Source: Sphingomonas populi (lineage in GTDB: Bacteria; Pseudomonadota; Alphaproteobacteria; Sphingomonadales; Sphingomonadaceae). From it: DNA of 61,607 nt. The notes below the pieces were generated by a model. That model was given only the letters and a program-made list of their open reading frames with translations. It did not search any database and was not told the DNA's origin. The stretch lies in contig NZ_SGIS01000031.1 in NCBI RefSeq assembly GCF_004208535.1, forward strand, positions 1 to 61,607. Reading direction: 5' to 3'. This document shows positions 51,446 through 60,524 of the stretch, in pieces. Position 1 is the first letter of the stretch, and every line of letters starts with the position of its first letter. The position numbers and the translations under genes were made by a program.

Positions 51446-53614
51446 TTACAAGAAACTATACGGGTCGACATCCACCACCACGCGCACCTTCGCCGACCAA
51501 TCCACTCCGCCCAGCCACGCCCGGATCACGTCCTGCACGTCGAGCGCGCGCTTGGCGTGGACGAGGAGGCGGAAGCGGTGGCGGCCGCGTAGCATGGCGA
51601 GCGGGGCGGGGGCGGGGCCGTAGACTTCCATCGCGTCGATGCGCGGCGCGGCGCGGCCGATCGCTTTCGCGGCGTCCTGCGCGGCATTCTGGTCCTCGCT
51701 GGAGACGACGATCGCGGCGAAGCGGCCGAACGGGGGCGCGCCGGCTTCGCGGCGGCTTTCGGTTTCGGCTGCGTAAAACGCCTCGGCATCGCCGGTGATG
51801 AGCGCGCGCATCACGGCGGCGTTCGGGCTGTGTGTCTGGAGATAGACGTGGCCGGGCTTGGCGCCGCGCCCGGCGCGCCCGGCGACCTGCATGATCTGCT
51901 GGAAGGTGCGCTCGCTCGCGCGCAGATCGCCGCCTTCGAGGCCGAGATCGGCGTCGATCACCCCGACCAAGGTCAAATTGGGGAAGTGATAGCCCTTGGT
52001 GATGAGCTGGGTGCCGACGATCAGGTCGATGTCGTGCGCCTCCATCCGGCCAACGAACTCGGCGGCTTTGGCGGGGGACCAGATCGTGTCCGAGGTGACG
52101 ACCGCGACCTTGGCCTCGGGGAACAGCAACTTCACCTCGTCGGCGATTCGCTCGACGCCGGGGCCGACCGGCACCAACGTATCCTCGGTGCTGCACTCGG
52201 GGCAGACGCGCGGCACCGGTTCGGTATGGCCACAGTGATGGCAGGCGAGCCGGCGCACCAGCCGGTGCTCGACCATCCAGGCGGTGCAATTGGGGCATTG
52301 GAAGCGGTGGCCGCAGGTTCGGCAGAGCGTCAGCGGCGCATAGCCGCGCCGGTTGAGGAACAGGAGCGCCTGTTCGCGGCGGCCGAGCGTCTCGTCGATC
52401 GCTTTCACCAGACGCGGCGCGATCCAGCGGCCGCGTTCGGGCGGTTCGGCGATCAGGTCGATCGGCGCGATCGACGGCATTTCGGCGGCGCCCCAGCGAC
52501 CGGGCAATTTCACTTCGGCGTAGCGGCCGGCGGCGACCTGCTGGCGGGTCTCGATCGCGGGGGTCGCGGAGGCGAGGATGACCGGGCAGCTTTCGAACTT
52601 GCCGCGCATCACCGCCACGTCGCGCGCGTGATAATGGACGCCCTCTTCCTGCTTGAAGCTGGTCTCATGCGCTTCATCGACGATGATGAGGCCGAGATTG
52701 GCGTAAGGGAGGAACAGCGCCGAGCGCGCGCCGACCGTGACGAGTGCCTGACCGTCGGCGATTTGCCGCCAGGCGCGGCGGCGTTGCGATTGCCTGAGGC
52801 CCGAGTGCCATGCCACCGGCGCGCAGCCGAAGCGCGCGGCGAAGCGCTTGAGGAAGGGTTCGGTGAGCGCGATCTCGGGTAGGAGGACGAGGGTTTGTTT
52901 GCCTTGGAGAATCGCGGCGGCGACCGCTTCGAAATAGACTTCGGTCTTGCCCGATCCGGTGACGCCGTCGAGCAAGGTGGGCTGGAAGCGGCTCGCCTCG
53001 ACATCGGCGACGAGGGCGGCGGAGGCGGCGCGCTGGTCGGCGCTGAGCGCGGGTGCGCCGTGGCTCGGGTCGGGAAGTGGGAACGGCTGGTCGATATCGA
53101 CCGAGACAGGCTCGATCGCGCCCACTTTGACGAGGCCACGGATCACCGCGTCGGAGACGTCGGCGATCGTCGCGAGTTCGCGGATCAGGCCCTGATGCGC
53201 GCCGATCCGTTCGAGCGCCTGTTCGCGCTGCGGGGTGAGGCGATCAGGCACTTCGCCGGTGGCGCGATATTCGGTGACGAGCTTGGCGCCTTCGAGCGCC
53301 GAAGTCGAGGCGAGCGCCATCCGCGCGACGGCGGCGGGGGCGGCGAGGTAGTAATCGGCGGTCCATTCGATCAGCCGCCGGAGCGGCGTTGCCAGCGGCG
53401 GCACCGGCAGCACGGCGAGCAGGTTGCGCAGCCGGTTGTCGCCGACTTCGGCGTCGGACGGCATGCGATCGGGTTCCCAGACGATGCCGAGCAACTGGCG
53501 CGGCCCGAGCGGCGCGACGACGACCGAGCCCGGCTCGACATGCATGCCGTGCGGCACGCGGTAATCGAGCGGGCCGAGCGCTGAGTTCATGACGAGGACG
53601 CGGGCGCGGGACAT
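51446..53614 (-). CDS. priA: Primosomal protein N' (replication restart helicase)
   Basis: DNA helicase that reloads the replisome at stalled forks. The 722 residues include an N-terminal 3' DNA-binding domain (GPLDYRVPHGM), Walker A GVTGSGKTEVY, the DEAH box (DEAHETSFKQ), and eight zinc-binding cysteines in CRTCGHRFQCPNC and CHHCGHTEPVPRVCPEC. The C-terminal helicase half has QVAGRAGRG. The ATG at 53614 (MSRARVLVMN) is chosen; the open frame upstream merely translates a REPIN-like repeat. Confidence 0.98.
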   Translation of the reverse strand: MSRARVLVMNSALGPLDYRVPHGMHVEPGSVVVAPLGPRQLLGIVWEPDRMPSDAEVGDNRLRNLLAVLPVPPLATPLRRLIEWTADYYLAAPAAVARMALASTSALEGAKLVTEYRATGEVPDRLTPQREQALERIGAHQGLIRELATIADVSDAVIRGLVKVGAIEPVSVDIDQPFPLPDPSHGAPALSADQRAASAALVADVEASRFQPTLLDGVTGSGKTEVYFEAVAAAILQGKQTLVLLPEIALTEPFLKRFAARFGCAPVAWHSGLRQSQRRRAWRQIADGQALVTVGARSALFLPYANLGLIIVDEAHETSFKQEEGVHYHARDVAVMRGKFESCPVILASATPAIETRQQVAAGRYAEVKLPGRWGAAEMPSIAPIDLIAEPPERGRWIAPRLVKAIDETLGRREQALLFLNRRGYAPLTLCRTCGHRFQCPNCTAWMVEHRLVRRLACHHCGHTEPVPRVCPECSTEDTLVPVGPGVERIADEVKLLFPEAKVAVVTSDTIWSPAKAAEFVGRMEAHDIDLIVGTQLITKGYHFPNLTLVGVIDADLGLEGGDLRASERTFQQIMQVAGRAGRGAKPGHVYLQTHSPNAAVMRALITGDAEAFYAAETESRREAGAPPFGRFAAIVVSSEDQNAAQDAAKAIGRAAPRIDAMEVYGPAPAPLAMLRGRHRFRLLVHAKRALDVQDVIRAWLGGVDWSAKVRVVVDVDPYSFL

Positions 53615-53656
53615 TGGCGTGTATCTAGGGTGGGATGCGGGAAAAGGCGACTTGTA

Positions 53657-53744
53657 CGTCGCCCCGGCGAAGGCCGGGGCCGCTGCGTAATTTGGCGACC
53701 CAATTGCCCCACACACAGCGGCCCCGGCCTTCGCCGGGGCGACG
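53657..53744. repeat. REPIN-like palindromic element, family A
   Basis: Fourth family A copy, between the divergent priA and DUF1801-like genes. Arms CGTCGCCCCGGCGAAGGCCG and CGGCCTTCGCCGGGGCGACG are exact inverse complements over 20 bases, the best-preserved pair in the window. Confidence 0.9.
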
Positions 53745-53765
53745 GATGTGCTAGAACGCGCCGGG

Positions 53766-54215
53766 ATGACGCCGCAACAGACTCTCGACGCGATGATCGA
53801 TCGCTTCACGCCAGCGGTGGCGGCGGATGCGCGCGCGGCGCTGGCGATGGTCGCGGCGCGGCTGCCGGGCGCGACCCGGCTGGTCTATGATAACTACAAC
53901 GCGCTCGCGATCGCTTTCGCCCCGGGTGATCGGTCGAGCCAGGCGATCTGTTCGGTTGCGCTCTATCCACGCTGGGTCAGCCTGTTCCTTGTGAACGGTC
54001 CGGCGCTGCCCGACCCGCATGCGCTGCTGGCGGGCGGGGGCGGCACGATGCGTCACATCCGCCTGAACCCCGCGCTGATCGAGGATGCGCGCGTGGCGGC
54101 GCTGCTCGATGCCGCTGCGGCAAGCGTGGCTGTGCCGATCGACCCGGCCGCCGCGCCACGGCTGCTCATCAAATCGGTGTCGGCCAAGCAGCGGGCGCGG
54201 CGGCCGGCGGCATGA
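53766..54215 (+). CDS. DUF1801-like protein
   Basis: A 149-residue soluble protein resembling the DUF1801 group: LPGATRLVYDNYNALAIAFAP, followed by alternating strands (AICSVALYPRWVSLFLVNG) and a C-terminal helical end rich in Ala and basic residues. The family has an SRPBCC/YdhG-like fold and no known activity. The ATG at 53766 (MTPQQTLDAM) is chosen over one six codons upstream. Its stop overlaps xerC (ATGA), so the two are coupled. Confidence 0.72.
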   Translation: MTPQQTLDAMIDRFTPAVAADARAALAMVAARLPGATRLVYDNYNALAIAFAPGDRSSQAICSVALYPRWVSLFLVNGPALPDPHALLAGGGGTMRHIRLNPALIEDARVAALLDAAAASVAVPIDPAAAPRLLIKSVSAKQRARRPAA

Positions 54216-55090
54216 ACCTTCCCCAGGCCTTTGCCGAGCATCTCGCGCGTGATCGGCGGCGGTCGGTGCATACCGTGCGGGCGTATCAGGCGACGGCGGA
54301 GCGGTTGCTGGGGTTCTTGCAGGCGCATACCGGCGGGCCGCCGGCGCTGGAGGCGCTGACCGCCGCCGATCTGCGCGCGTTTCTGGCGATGCGGCGCGGT
54401 GCTGACAGTGGCGGGGGGATCGGCAATGCTTCGGCGGCGCGCGAGCTGTCGGCGGTGCGGGCGTTTCTCGGCTTCGCGGGGGTGGCGGTGCCGCGCCTCG
54501 CCGGGCCGCGCGTCAAGAAGGGCGTGCCGCGGCCGATCTCGCCCGACGAGGCGGTCGCGCTCGCCGATGAGGTTGCCGAGGATCGTGACGAGGCGTGGAT
54601 CGGCGCGCGTGATCTCGCCGTGTTGCTGCTGCTGTATGGCGCTGGGCTGCGGATCGGCGAGGCGGTCGGGCTGACCGGGGCGGTGCTGCCGCTTGGCGAG
54701 ACGCTGGTCGTCACCGGCAAGCGCGCCAAGACGCGGATCGTGCCGCTGCTGCCGCAGGTGCGCGCGGCGGTGGAGGATTATGTGGCGCTATGCCCGTATG
54801 CGCTGGGGCGCGAGGCGGCGCTGTTTCGCGGGGCGAAGGGCGGGCCGCTGGCCCCCGGACTGATCCGCCGTGCGGTGCAGGCGGCGCGGGTGCGGCTGGG
54901 GCTGCCCGAGCGGACCACGCCGCATGCACTGCGGCACAGTTTCGCTACGCATCTGTTGGGGCGTGGGGCCGATCTGCGCGCGTTGCAGGAGTTGTTGGGC
55001 CACGCGAGTCTGGGATCGACGCAGGTCTATACGGCGGTCGATGCGGCGCATCTGCTCGACGTGTATCGGAACGCGCATCCTCGGGCGTGA
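54212..55090 (+). CDS. xerC: Tyrosine recombinase XerC
   Basis: Site-specific recombinase that resolves chromosome dimers with XerD at dif. The 292-residue protein has an N-terminal SAM-like DNA-binding domain (about 1-95) and the full catalytic set: Arg147 (GAGLRIGE), Lys170, His238-x-x-Arg241 (HALRHSFATHLL), His264 (LLGHASLGSTQVY) and nucleophile Tyr273. Nothing suggests a mobile element: it sits in a housekeeping context, is coupled to a small upstream gene, and shows no attachment-site signature nearby. Confidence 0.93.
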   Translation: MNLPQAFAEHLARDRRRSVHTVRAYQATAERLLGFLQAHTGGPPALEALTAADLRAFLAMRRGADSGGGIGNASAARELSAVRAFLGFAGVAVPRLAGPRVKKGVPRPISPDEAVALADEVAEDRDEAWIGARDLAVLLLLYGAGLRIGEAVGLTGAVLPLGETLVVTGKRAKTRIVPLLPQVRAAVEDYVALCPYALGREAALFRGAKGGPLAPGLIRRAVQAARVRLGLPERTTPHALRHSFATHLLGRGADLRALQELLGHASLGSTQVYTAVDAAHLLDVYRNAHPRA

Positions 55091-55126
55091 ATATCCGCTC
55101 GTGCTGACTTGATCGAAACCCCCAAA

Positions 55127-55203
55127 CCGTTCGTGTCGAGCGAAGTCGAGACACCCTGCGCATCGCTTGGGGCTTGTCCCTCGACTTCGCTCGGGACGAA
55201 CGG
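55127..55203. repeat. REPIN-like palindromic element, family B
   Basis: Arms CCGTTCGTGTCGAGCGAAGT and ACTTCGCTCGGGACGAACGG occur between the convergent xerC and PRC-barrel genes. The right arm inverts to match 23 of 27 bases of the left arm. Confidence 0.85.
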
Positions 55204-55221
55204 AGTGGGAGAACGCGGGGA

Positions 55222-55587
55222 TCAGACCGCCAAATTTTCGGTCGGCACCGAATAATAACTGGCGACGCGATCGGCATAGGCCTGGTCGAAATCGGGTGCG
55301 TTGTTGGCCCAGCTCGGGCCGCCTTCGAGCACGCGGCGGTCGATCGTGACGACATAGGCGTCCGCGATCGGGTCGAAATCGAGCAATGCGAACGGCAGCG
55401 GGTAGAACGCCTTGCCCATGCCGAGGAAGCCGCCGATCGTCAGCACCGCATAGAGCGCATGGCCGCTGCGCTTGTCGATCATGAAGGCGTTGACCGAGCC
55501 GATCCGTTCGCCGTCACGGCTGCGCACCTTCATCGCGTCGCTGCGGTTGGAGGAGATCAGCAATTGCGTGGCGGGCTGGTCGGTCAT
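55222..55587 (-). CDS. PRC-barrel domain protein
   Basis: A 121-residue protein with a PRC-barrel domain (about 20-90): SDAMKVRSRDGERIGSVNAF, HALYAVLTIGGFLGMGKAFY and FALLDFDP. PRC-barrels occur in photosynthetic reaction centres and in stress proteins; here the domain stands alone with a C-terminal acidic tail (WANNAPDFDQAY). The ATG at 55587 (MTDQPATQLL) is used rather than one 26 codons upstream. Function unknown, likely cytoplasmic or membrane-associated. Confidence 0.85.
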   Translation of the reverse strand: MTDQPATQLLISSNRSDAMKVRSRDGERIGSVNAFMIDKRSGHALYAVLTIGGFLGMGKAFYPLPFALLDFDPIADAYVVTIDRRVLEGGPSWANNAPDFDQAYADRVASYYSVPTENLAV

Positions 55588-55720
55588 GCGGGGTTCCCAT
55601 CTGTGTCGTTTGCGTAACGGCTGATGGTGCCGGCGGTTCCTGATCGCGGAGGCGCGGCATTTCATCGCTCAGGTGACGCGGGTGGTTGAGCCGCGCGCGT
55701 GCATCGCCCATAGCGTTGGG

Positions 55721-56260
55721 ATGCGCGCACGTTTCCTCTCCGGCATCGCCCTCAGTCTCGCCGTGGTGGGGTGCGTCGAACCGGCGCCTCGCCCGCAGCC
55801 CTCGCGCCCCGCGCCCGTGGCGCCCCGGCCCGCCGCGCCGCTCCCGCCGCCGCCAACGCCCGCCGCGTCGGACTGGCGCGACTGGTCGCTGACGCCGGGT
55901 GACTGGGTGTACCGGCAGGATGCGCGCGGATCGCTGGCGCTCTACGGTACGCCGGGTAGCGACGCGGTGTTGACGCTGCGCTGCGACGTTGGCGCGCGGA
56001 TGGTGTATCTGTCGCGTGCCGGCGCGGGCGGGGCTGGGGCGGCGACGATCCGCACCACCAGCACCGCGCGCACGCTCAACCTGACGCCGACCGGGGGCGC
56101 GACGCCGTATCTCGCGGTCGCGCTGACGCCGCGTGATTCGCTGCTCGATGCGATGGGGTTCAGTCGTGGGCGGTTCGTGATCGAACAGACGGGCTATCCG
56201 ACATTGGTGATCCCGGCCTGGGCCGAGATCGAGCGCGTGACCGAGGATTGCCGGAAGTAA
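55721..56260 (+). CDS. Lipoprotein, unknown function
   Basis: A 179-residue predicted lipoprotein: signal MRARFLSGIALSLAVVGC with lipobox Cys18. A Pro-rich linker (about 22-48) leads to a beta-rich domain beginning DWRDWSLTPGDWVYRQD, with one Cys (TLRCDVGARM) that could pair with the last Cys (TEDCRK). A similar domain is common in sphingomonad secreted proteins, but no named family was recognised. The start at 55721 keeps the signal peptide intact. Confidence 0.7.
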   Translation: MRARFLSGIALSLAVVGCVEPAPRPQPSRPAPVAPRPAAPLPPPPTPAASDWRDWSLTPGDWVYRQDARGSLALYGTPGSDAVLTLRCDVGARMVYLSRAGAGGAGAATIRTTSTARTLNLTPTGGATPYLAVALTPRDSLLDAMGFSRGRFVIEQTGYPTLVIPAWAEIERVTEDCRK

Positions 56261-56295
56261 GGCGCTTTCATCTCACGGGTGGGTGTTAGGTTCGC

Positions 56296-57861
56296 TCAGG
56301 GGTGGCTTGGCGGTACGTCCGCCGTGGGCAGATAGTGCGGCGCGACGCGGGCGTGTGACGCCTGTTCGTAGACATAGCCGGCATCGAGCACGGTCTGATC
56401 GCCCAGCGCCGTCGCGATGAAGGACAGGCCGACCGGCAGCCCTTTGACCAGCCCCATCGGCACGGTGAGGTGCGGATAGCCCGCCACCGCTGGCAACTGG
56501 CTCGCGCTCGGGCCTTCGCCGCCGTCGCCCGAGACGGTGTCGCTGAGCCACGGGAGGCCGTAGGTGGGCGCGACGATCAGCGTAGCGTTGGCCTGCGCGA
56601 GCATCGCGTCGATGCCCTCCTTGCCGGCCAGTCGCCGCGACTTGGCGAGCGCGCCGAGATATTCGGGGTCGGCGAGGCCTTCGGTCTTTGCGGCGGCGAG
56701 GAAGGTTTCCTGCGCGAAGAAGGGCATTTCGGCACCCGCGTTGGCCTCGTTGAAGGCGATCACGTCGGCGAGCGTGCGGGTTTTTACCGCAGGCGGGGTG
56801 GTGGCGAGATAGGCGTCGAGATCGGCCTTGAGTTCGGTGTGGAGCACCAGCGTTTCGGCTTCGCCGAGGCCGTCGAGCTTGGGCATCTCGACATCGACCA
56901 GCACCGCGCCCTGCGCCGTCAGCACGGCGAGCGCGGCGACATAGGTCGGCTTCATCGCCTCGGGCATGTCGGGGTGGAGGACGGCGATGCGAACGCCCTG
57001 GAGGGTCGCACGCTTGAGATCGGCGGCGTAGGAATGTGGCGCAAAATACTGGATGTTGCGGCTGGCGGGATCGGCGGGGTCGAAGCCGGTCATCGCGTCG
57101 AGCAGGATCGCGGCATCTTCGACGCTGCGCGCCATCGGGCCGGGCGTGTCCTGGCTGTGGCTGATCGGCACGACATGCGTGCGGCTCACGAGGCCGAGCG
57201 TCGGCTTCAACCCGACCAGCCCGTTCATCGCCGAGGGGCACACCACCGATCCGTCGGTCTCGGTGCCGACCGCCGCCGCCGCGAAGCTCGCCGCTACGCC
57301 TGCGCCCGATCCGCTCGACGAGCCGCAGGCGGTGCGATCGAGCGCATAGGGGTTGCGGACCAGCCCGCCGGTGGCGCTCCAGCCGCTCATCGCATGATCC
57401 GAGCGGATGTTGGCCCATTCGGACAGGTTGGTCTTGCCGAGAATCACCGCGCCGGCGGCGCGCAGCCGCGCGACCACGGGCGCGTCGCGGTGGGTGACAT
57501 TGTCTTTCAGCGCGAGGCTGCCGGCGGTGGTGGCGATGGGATCGGCGATTTCGATATTGTCCTTGATGAGCAACGGTATGCCGTCAAGCGGGCCGAGCGG
57601 GTGGCCGGCGCGGCGGCGCGCATCGCTCGCCCGAGCCGCCGCCAGCGCATCGGGGTTGAGCGCGATCACCGCATGGAGCGCCGGCCCCTTGCGGTCCATC
57701 GCCGCGATGCGGACGAGATAGGCGCGGGTGAGGCTCTGGCTGGTTGCCGTGCCGGTGGCGAGGCGCGCGTCGAGCTGGGCGATCGAGGCGTCCTCGACAG
57801 GGGTCTGCGCGGCCAGCGGCGCGGCGGCGGCGACCGCGAGCACGAACAATCCAAGGCGCAT
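56296..57861 (-). CDS. Secreted amidase (amidase signature family)
   Basis: A 521-residue amidase-signature hydrolase with signal peptide MRLGLFVLAVAAAAPLAAQ. The Ser-cisSer-Lys catalytic triad region is complete: Lys100 in LLIKDNIE, the Ser-rich ACGSSSGSGAGVAAS, and the nucleophile Ser205 in TETDGSVVCPSA. The export signal separates it from cytoplasmic GatA. Natural substrates of this exported branch are probably small amides or peptide amides, not determined here. It is convergent with the lipoprotein gene upstream. Confidence 0.9.
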   Translation of the reverse strand: MRLGLFVLAVAAAAPLAAQTPVEDASIAQLDARLATGTATSQSLTRAYLVRIAAMDRKGPALHAVIALNPDALAAARASDARRRAGHPLGPLDGIPLLIKDNIEIADPIATTAGSLALKDNVTHRDAPVVARLRAAGAVILGKTNLSEWANIRSDHAMSGWSATGGLVRNPYALDRTACGSSSGSGAGVAASFAAAAVGTETDGSVVCPSAMNGLVGLKPTLGLVSRTHVVPISHSQDTPGPMARSVEDAAILLDAMTGFDPADPASRNIQYFAPHSYAADLKRATLQGVRIAVLHPDMPEAMKPTYVAALAVLTAQGAVLVDVEMPKLDGLGEAETLVLHTELKADLDAYLATTPPAVKTRTLADVIAFNEANAGAEMPFFAQETFLAAAKTEGLADPEYLGALAKSRRLAGKEGIDAMLAQANATLIVAPTYGLPWLSDTVSGDGGEGPSASQLPAVAGYPHLTVPMGLVKGLPVGLSFIATALGDQTVLDAGYVYEQASHARVAPHYLPTADVPPSHP

Positions 57862-58054
57862 CTTTTTCTCCCCGCCGATCGTAGCTCAATCCAGCCAGAC
57901 GCGGCGCGGCAGATCATGCGGTCGGTTAGCCGATCCGGCAAGCCGCCAGAAATCATGGTGTAACGCGCTCCGACGATGCTATCGTTGCGAAAAGCCCGCA
58001 GGGGCATCGGAGAGGCGGGCCGTTTGCGGCCCATACGTTGGATCAAATCGAGCG

Positions 58055-58747
58055 ATGTTCGACGCTTTCAGACGCCGCTATCTCGACGTGCTCGCATCGA
58101 TCTACATTTACAACGAGCATCGCGGCTATACCAGCATCGACCGTGTGCTGGAGGCGGTGCAGGCGCATTGCCCCGACGATACCGCCTTTATCGCCGCGAT
58201 CCGCAAGCACCGCGCCGATGAGCGCAAACATTATGTGATGTTCCGCCGCTGGTTCGAACTGCGCGGGCAGATGCCGCTCTCGGTGGATCGTGCATGCGGG
58301 CATATCGATCGCTTCGTCGAGATCGTGTTCGGCTCGACCATCGACGACCTCGATACCGAGGCGGTGATCGCGAGCGAGGCGATGTTCGAGCGGCTGTGCC
58401 GGGTCATCATGCTCACCGAGATGCGCGGCATGAAACAGGTCGATGTGCTGCTGAAATCGCGGCTGGTGCGATCGGACCCGGTGCTGATGAAGATCTTCCG
58501 TATCGTCGAGCGCGACGAGCCGAGCCATTGGCAACCCTATCAGGACTGGCTGGTGCGGACAGGCCGCCCGCAGGCGAAGCGGCGCGAGAAGCTGATCGAC
58601 TTCTGGATTCACCGCGAATTGCTGTTCCTGAAGCTGCCTTTGTTGTTCCTCAACCCGTGGCTGCCGCGTAGCCGGGCCTGGGCGGATGCCGGGGAGGTGC
58701 AGGAGCACATCCAACCGCAGCGTCAGGTCGCGCCTGTCCCAGCCTGA
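58055..58747 (+). CDS. Ferritin-like di-iron protein
   Basis: A 230-residue helical protein with the spacing of a four-helix di-iron site: Glu21 (NEHRG), Glu56-x-x-His59 (DERKHY), Glu122 (LTEMRG) and Glu155-x-x-His158 (DEPSHW). It lacks a signal peptide, and the C-terminus (LIDFWIHRELLFLKLPLLFLNPWLP) is hydrophobic, perhaps a membrane contact. Ferritin-like domains of this kind occur in rubrerythrin-type and hydroxylase-type proteins. Which reaction it carries out is not clear. The ATG at 58055 was chosen because the upstream frame is shadow sequence. Confidence 0.78.
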   Translation: MFDAFRRRYLDVLASIYIYNEHRGYTSIDRVLEAVQAHCPDDTAFIAAIRKHRADERKHYVMFRRWFELRGQMPLSVDRACGHIDRFVEIVFGSTIDDLDTEAVIASEAMFERLCRVIMLTEMRGMKQVDVLLKSRLVRSDPVLMKIFRIVERDEPSHWQPYQDWLVRTGRPQAKRREKLIDFWIHRELLFLKLPLLFLNPWLPRSRAWADAGEVQEHIQPQRQVAPVPA

Positions 58748-58759
58748 TGGCCTCACCAT

Positions 58760-58904
58760 CCGTTCGTGCTGAGTAGGGATCGCGTAGGCGCTTGCGCCGT
58801 ATCGAGAGTCCATATCGAAGCACATGTGGGACGCGTGGCATGTGCTTCGATACACGACCTCGATACGCCCTGCGGGCTACTCGACCGTTACTCAGCACGA
58901 ACGG
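58760..58904. repeat. Nested palindromic element with 16-bp and 14-bp perfect inverted repeats
   Basis: Outer arms CCGTTCGTGCTGAGTA (58760-58775) and TACTCAGCACGAACGG (58889-58904) are exact inverse complements. Inside, TATCGAAGCACATG (58813-58826) pairs exactly with CATGTGCTTCGATA (58839-58852). The outer CCGTTCGTG start is shared with family B, so this looks like a larger related element, lying between convergent genes. Confidence 0.85.
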
Positions 58905-58922
58905 AGTAGGTAGCGGTATCCG

Positions 58923-60248
58923 CTACGCCATCGCCAGCCGGGGCACGAACGCGCGCGAGGGCACGCGGGCCGGGCCGAGCGCTTCGGCGATCGCCGCCGC
59001 CGCCGCGTCGGCGCCGTGTTCGCGGGCGACCTGCGCGCCGATCCGGGCGGCAGCCTCAGCGTAATCGGGTTCGTCGAGCAGCCGGGCGATCATGCGCGCG
59101 GCGCGGGCGGCGGTGAAGCGGTGCGCTTTCATCGACAGGCCGACGCCGAGCCGCTCGATGCGCTGGCCGTGATCGTACTGGTCGCCCATGTGGGGGACGA
59201 CGAGCTGCGGCTTGCCGGCGCGCAGTGCCTGGCCCGTGGTGCCTGCGCCGCCGTGGTGGACCACCGCCGCCGCCGCCGGGAACAGCAGCGAATGCGGCGC
59301 ATAGGCGCAGCGGAAGATGTCGCCATCGCGAACGGGTGCGGCGTGTCCGCCGGTGAGCAGCACCGCGCGCCGGCCGAGCGCGCGCGCCGCCGCCGCCGCC
59401 TCGGCATAGAAATTACCGGGGCAGTGGACCGCAAAGCTGCCGAGCGTGAAGATGATCGGCGCGGGGCCATCGGTGAGGAACGCGGCGAGTGCAGGATCGA
59501 GCGTTTCCTCGGCCCCGCTCTGGCTGTCGAAGATCGGGAAGCCGACCACCCGCACATTGGCCGGCGCATCGGGCGGCAGCGGGCTGAAATGGCGTGAATA
59601 GGTGGCGAGCGTCAGCGCCGAGCGCTCGCTGGTTTCGAGCAGCCGCCGCGCGCTCTTGTGCGGCAGCCGATGGGCGGTGCGGACGCGATCGATCTGCGGG
59701 CCGCATTTGAGCTGCACCGCGAGCCGCATCGTGCCGTAGACCGCGCGGTTCCACAGCCGGCCGAGCACGGTGTTGGGCGCGTGCTTCATCATCCAGAAAT
59801 CGGGCGTGCAGGGCGGATCATAGGCGGACAGCATCGCCATCGGCTGGAGCACCACCGAGACGAGCGGGATGTTGAGCTTTTCGGCGACGATCGGGGCGGC
59901 GAACACGAAGGTCGAGGCGATGATCGCCTCGGCGCCGGTGGTGACCGCTTCGAGTTTGTGAACGCAGCCGGGCAACGCCGGGAGCAGCACTTGATCGAGC
60001 ATTTCGATTTGGTCGCCCATGATGCGTTTGACCGCTTCGTCCTCGGCAAGCCCGAGCCGATGCTGGACCGAGTCGAACCCCGGCAGCACCGCCACCGCCT
60101 CGATCCCCGCCGCGCGGCACTTGGCGAGCTGGTCCTCCGCCACCGCGAGCACGGGCGCAAAGCCGTGGCGGCGCAGCGCCTGCGCGATGGCGATGAAAGG
60201 ATGCAAATCGCCGAGCGTTCCGATGGTGGTTAGGACAATCTTGCGCAT
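58923..60248 (-). CDS. UGT-like (GT1) glycosyltransferase
   Basis: A 441-residue GT-B glycosyltransferase of the UGT/MGT group. The N-terminal domain starts KIVLTTIGTLGDLHPFIAIA; the C-terminal nucleotide-sugar domain has VVHHGGAGTTGQALRAGKPQ and PHMGDQYDHGQRIERLGVG, the motif binding the sugar nucleotide. Such enzymes glycosylate lipids, sterols or polyketides; the acceptor is unknown. The ATG at 60248 has GGGAG eight bases upstream. The gap 60249-60524 to the DUF1080 gene is AT-richer and holds no gene. Confidence 0.9.
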   Translation of the reverse strand: MRKIVLTTIGTLGDLHPFIAIAQALRRHGFAPVLAVAEDQLAKCRAAGIEAVAVLPGFDSVQHRLGLAEDEAVKRIMGDQIEMLDQVLLPALPGCVHKLEAVTTGAEAIIASTFVFAAPIVAEKLNIPLVSVVLQPMAMLSAYDPPCTPDFWMMKHAPNTVLGRLWNRAVYGTMRLAVQLKCGPQIDRVRTAHRLPHKSARRLLETSERSALTLATYSRHFSPLPPDAPANVRVVGFPIFDSQSGAEETLDPALAAFLTDGPAPIIFTLGSFAVHCPGNFYAEAAAAARALGRRAVLLTGGHAAPVRDGDIFRCAYAPHSLLFPAAAAVVHHGGAGTTGQALRAGKPQLVVPHMGDQYDHGQRIERLGVGLSMKAHRFTAARAARMIARLLDEPDYAEAAARIGAQVAREHGADAAAAAIAEALGPARVPSRAFVPRLAMA

Positions 60249-60524
60249 GCCCTTCGCTCCCTGTGGAATCATGGGGCGATCGTCAATCTCGGGATTGTAC
60301 CGAGGCGGGAAATGCGACGTGTTGTGGGGTTGTGTGGCCGCCATGAACGGGGCGGGGCGCGCCCACCGATTTCTCCCGTTCCCACGCCAGCGATCGACAC
60401 GACGCGCCGGAAAGCCGACTGGCAGGAGGCGCCCCAGTTGCGGACCTTCGATCGTATAGAATCTCTATTCCAATATAATGGTAAGTGTGTCAGTCGCTTC
60501 TGCTGAAGAAAGAAGAGGTTCACC

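Noticed and set aside
53615..53809. N-terminal extension of priA
   Set aside because: The extra residues (SVAPAKAGAAV and similar) are a translation of a family A repeat; the conserved protein starts at 53614.
54212..55090. Phage or integrative-element integrase
   Set aside because: The 292-residue layout, and the housekeeping context fit XerC; no phage genes or attachment repeats are nearby.
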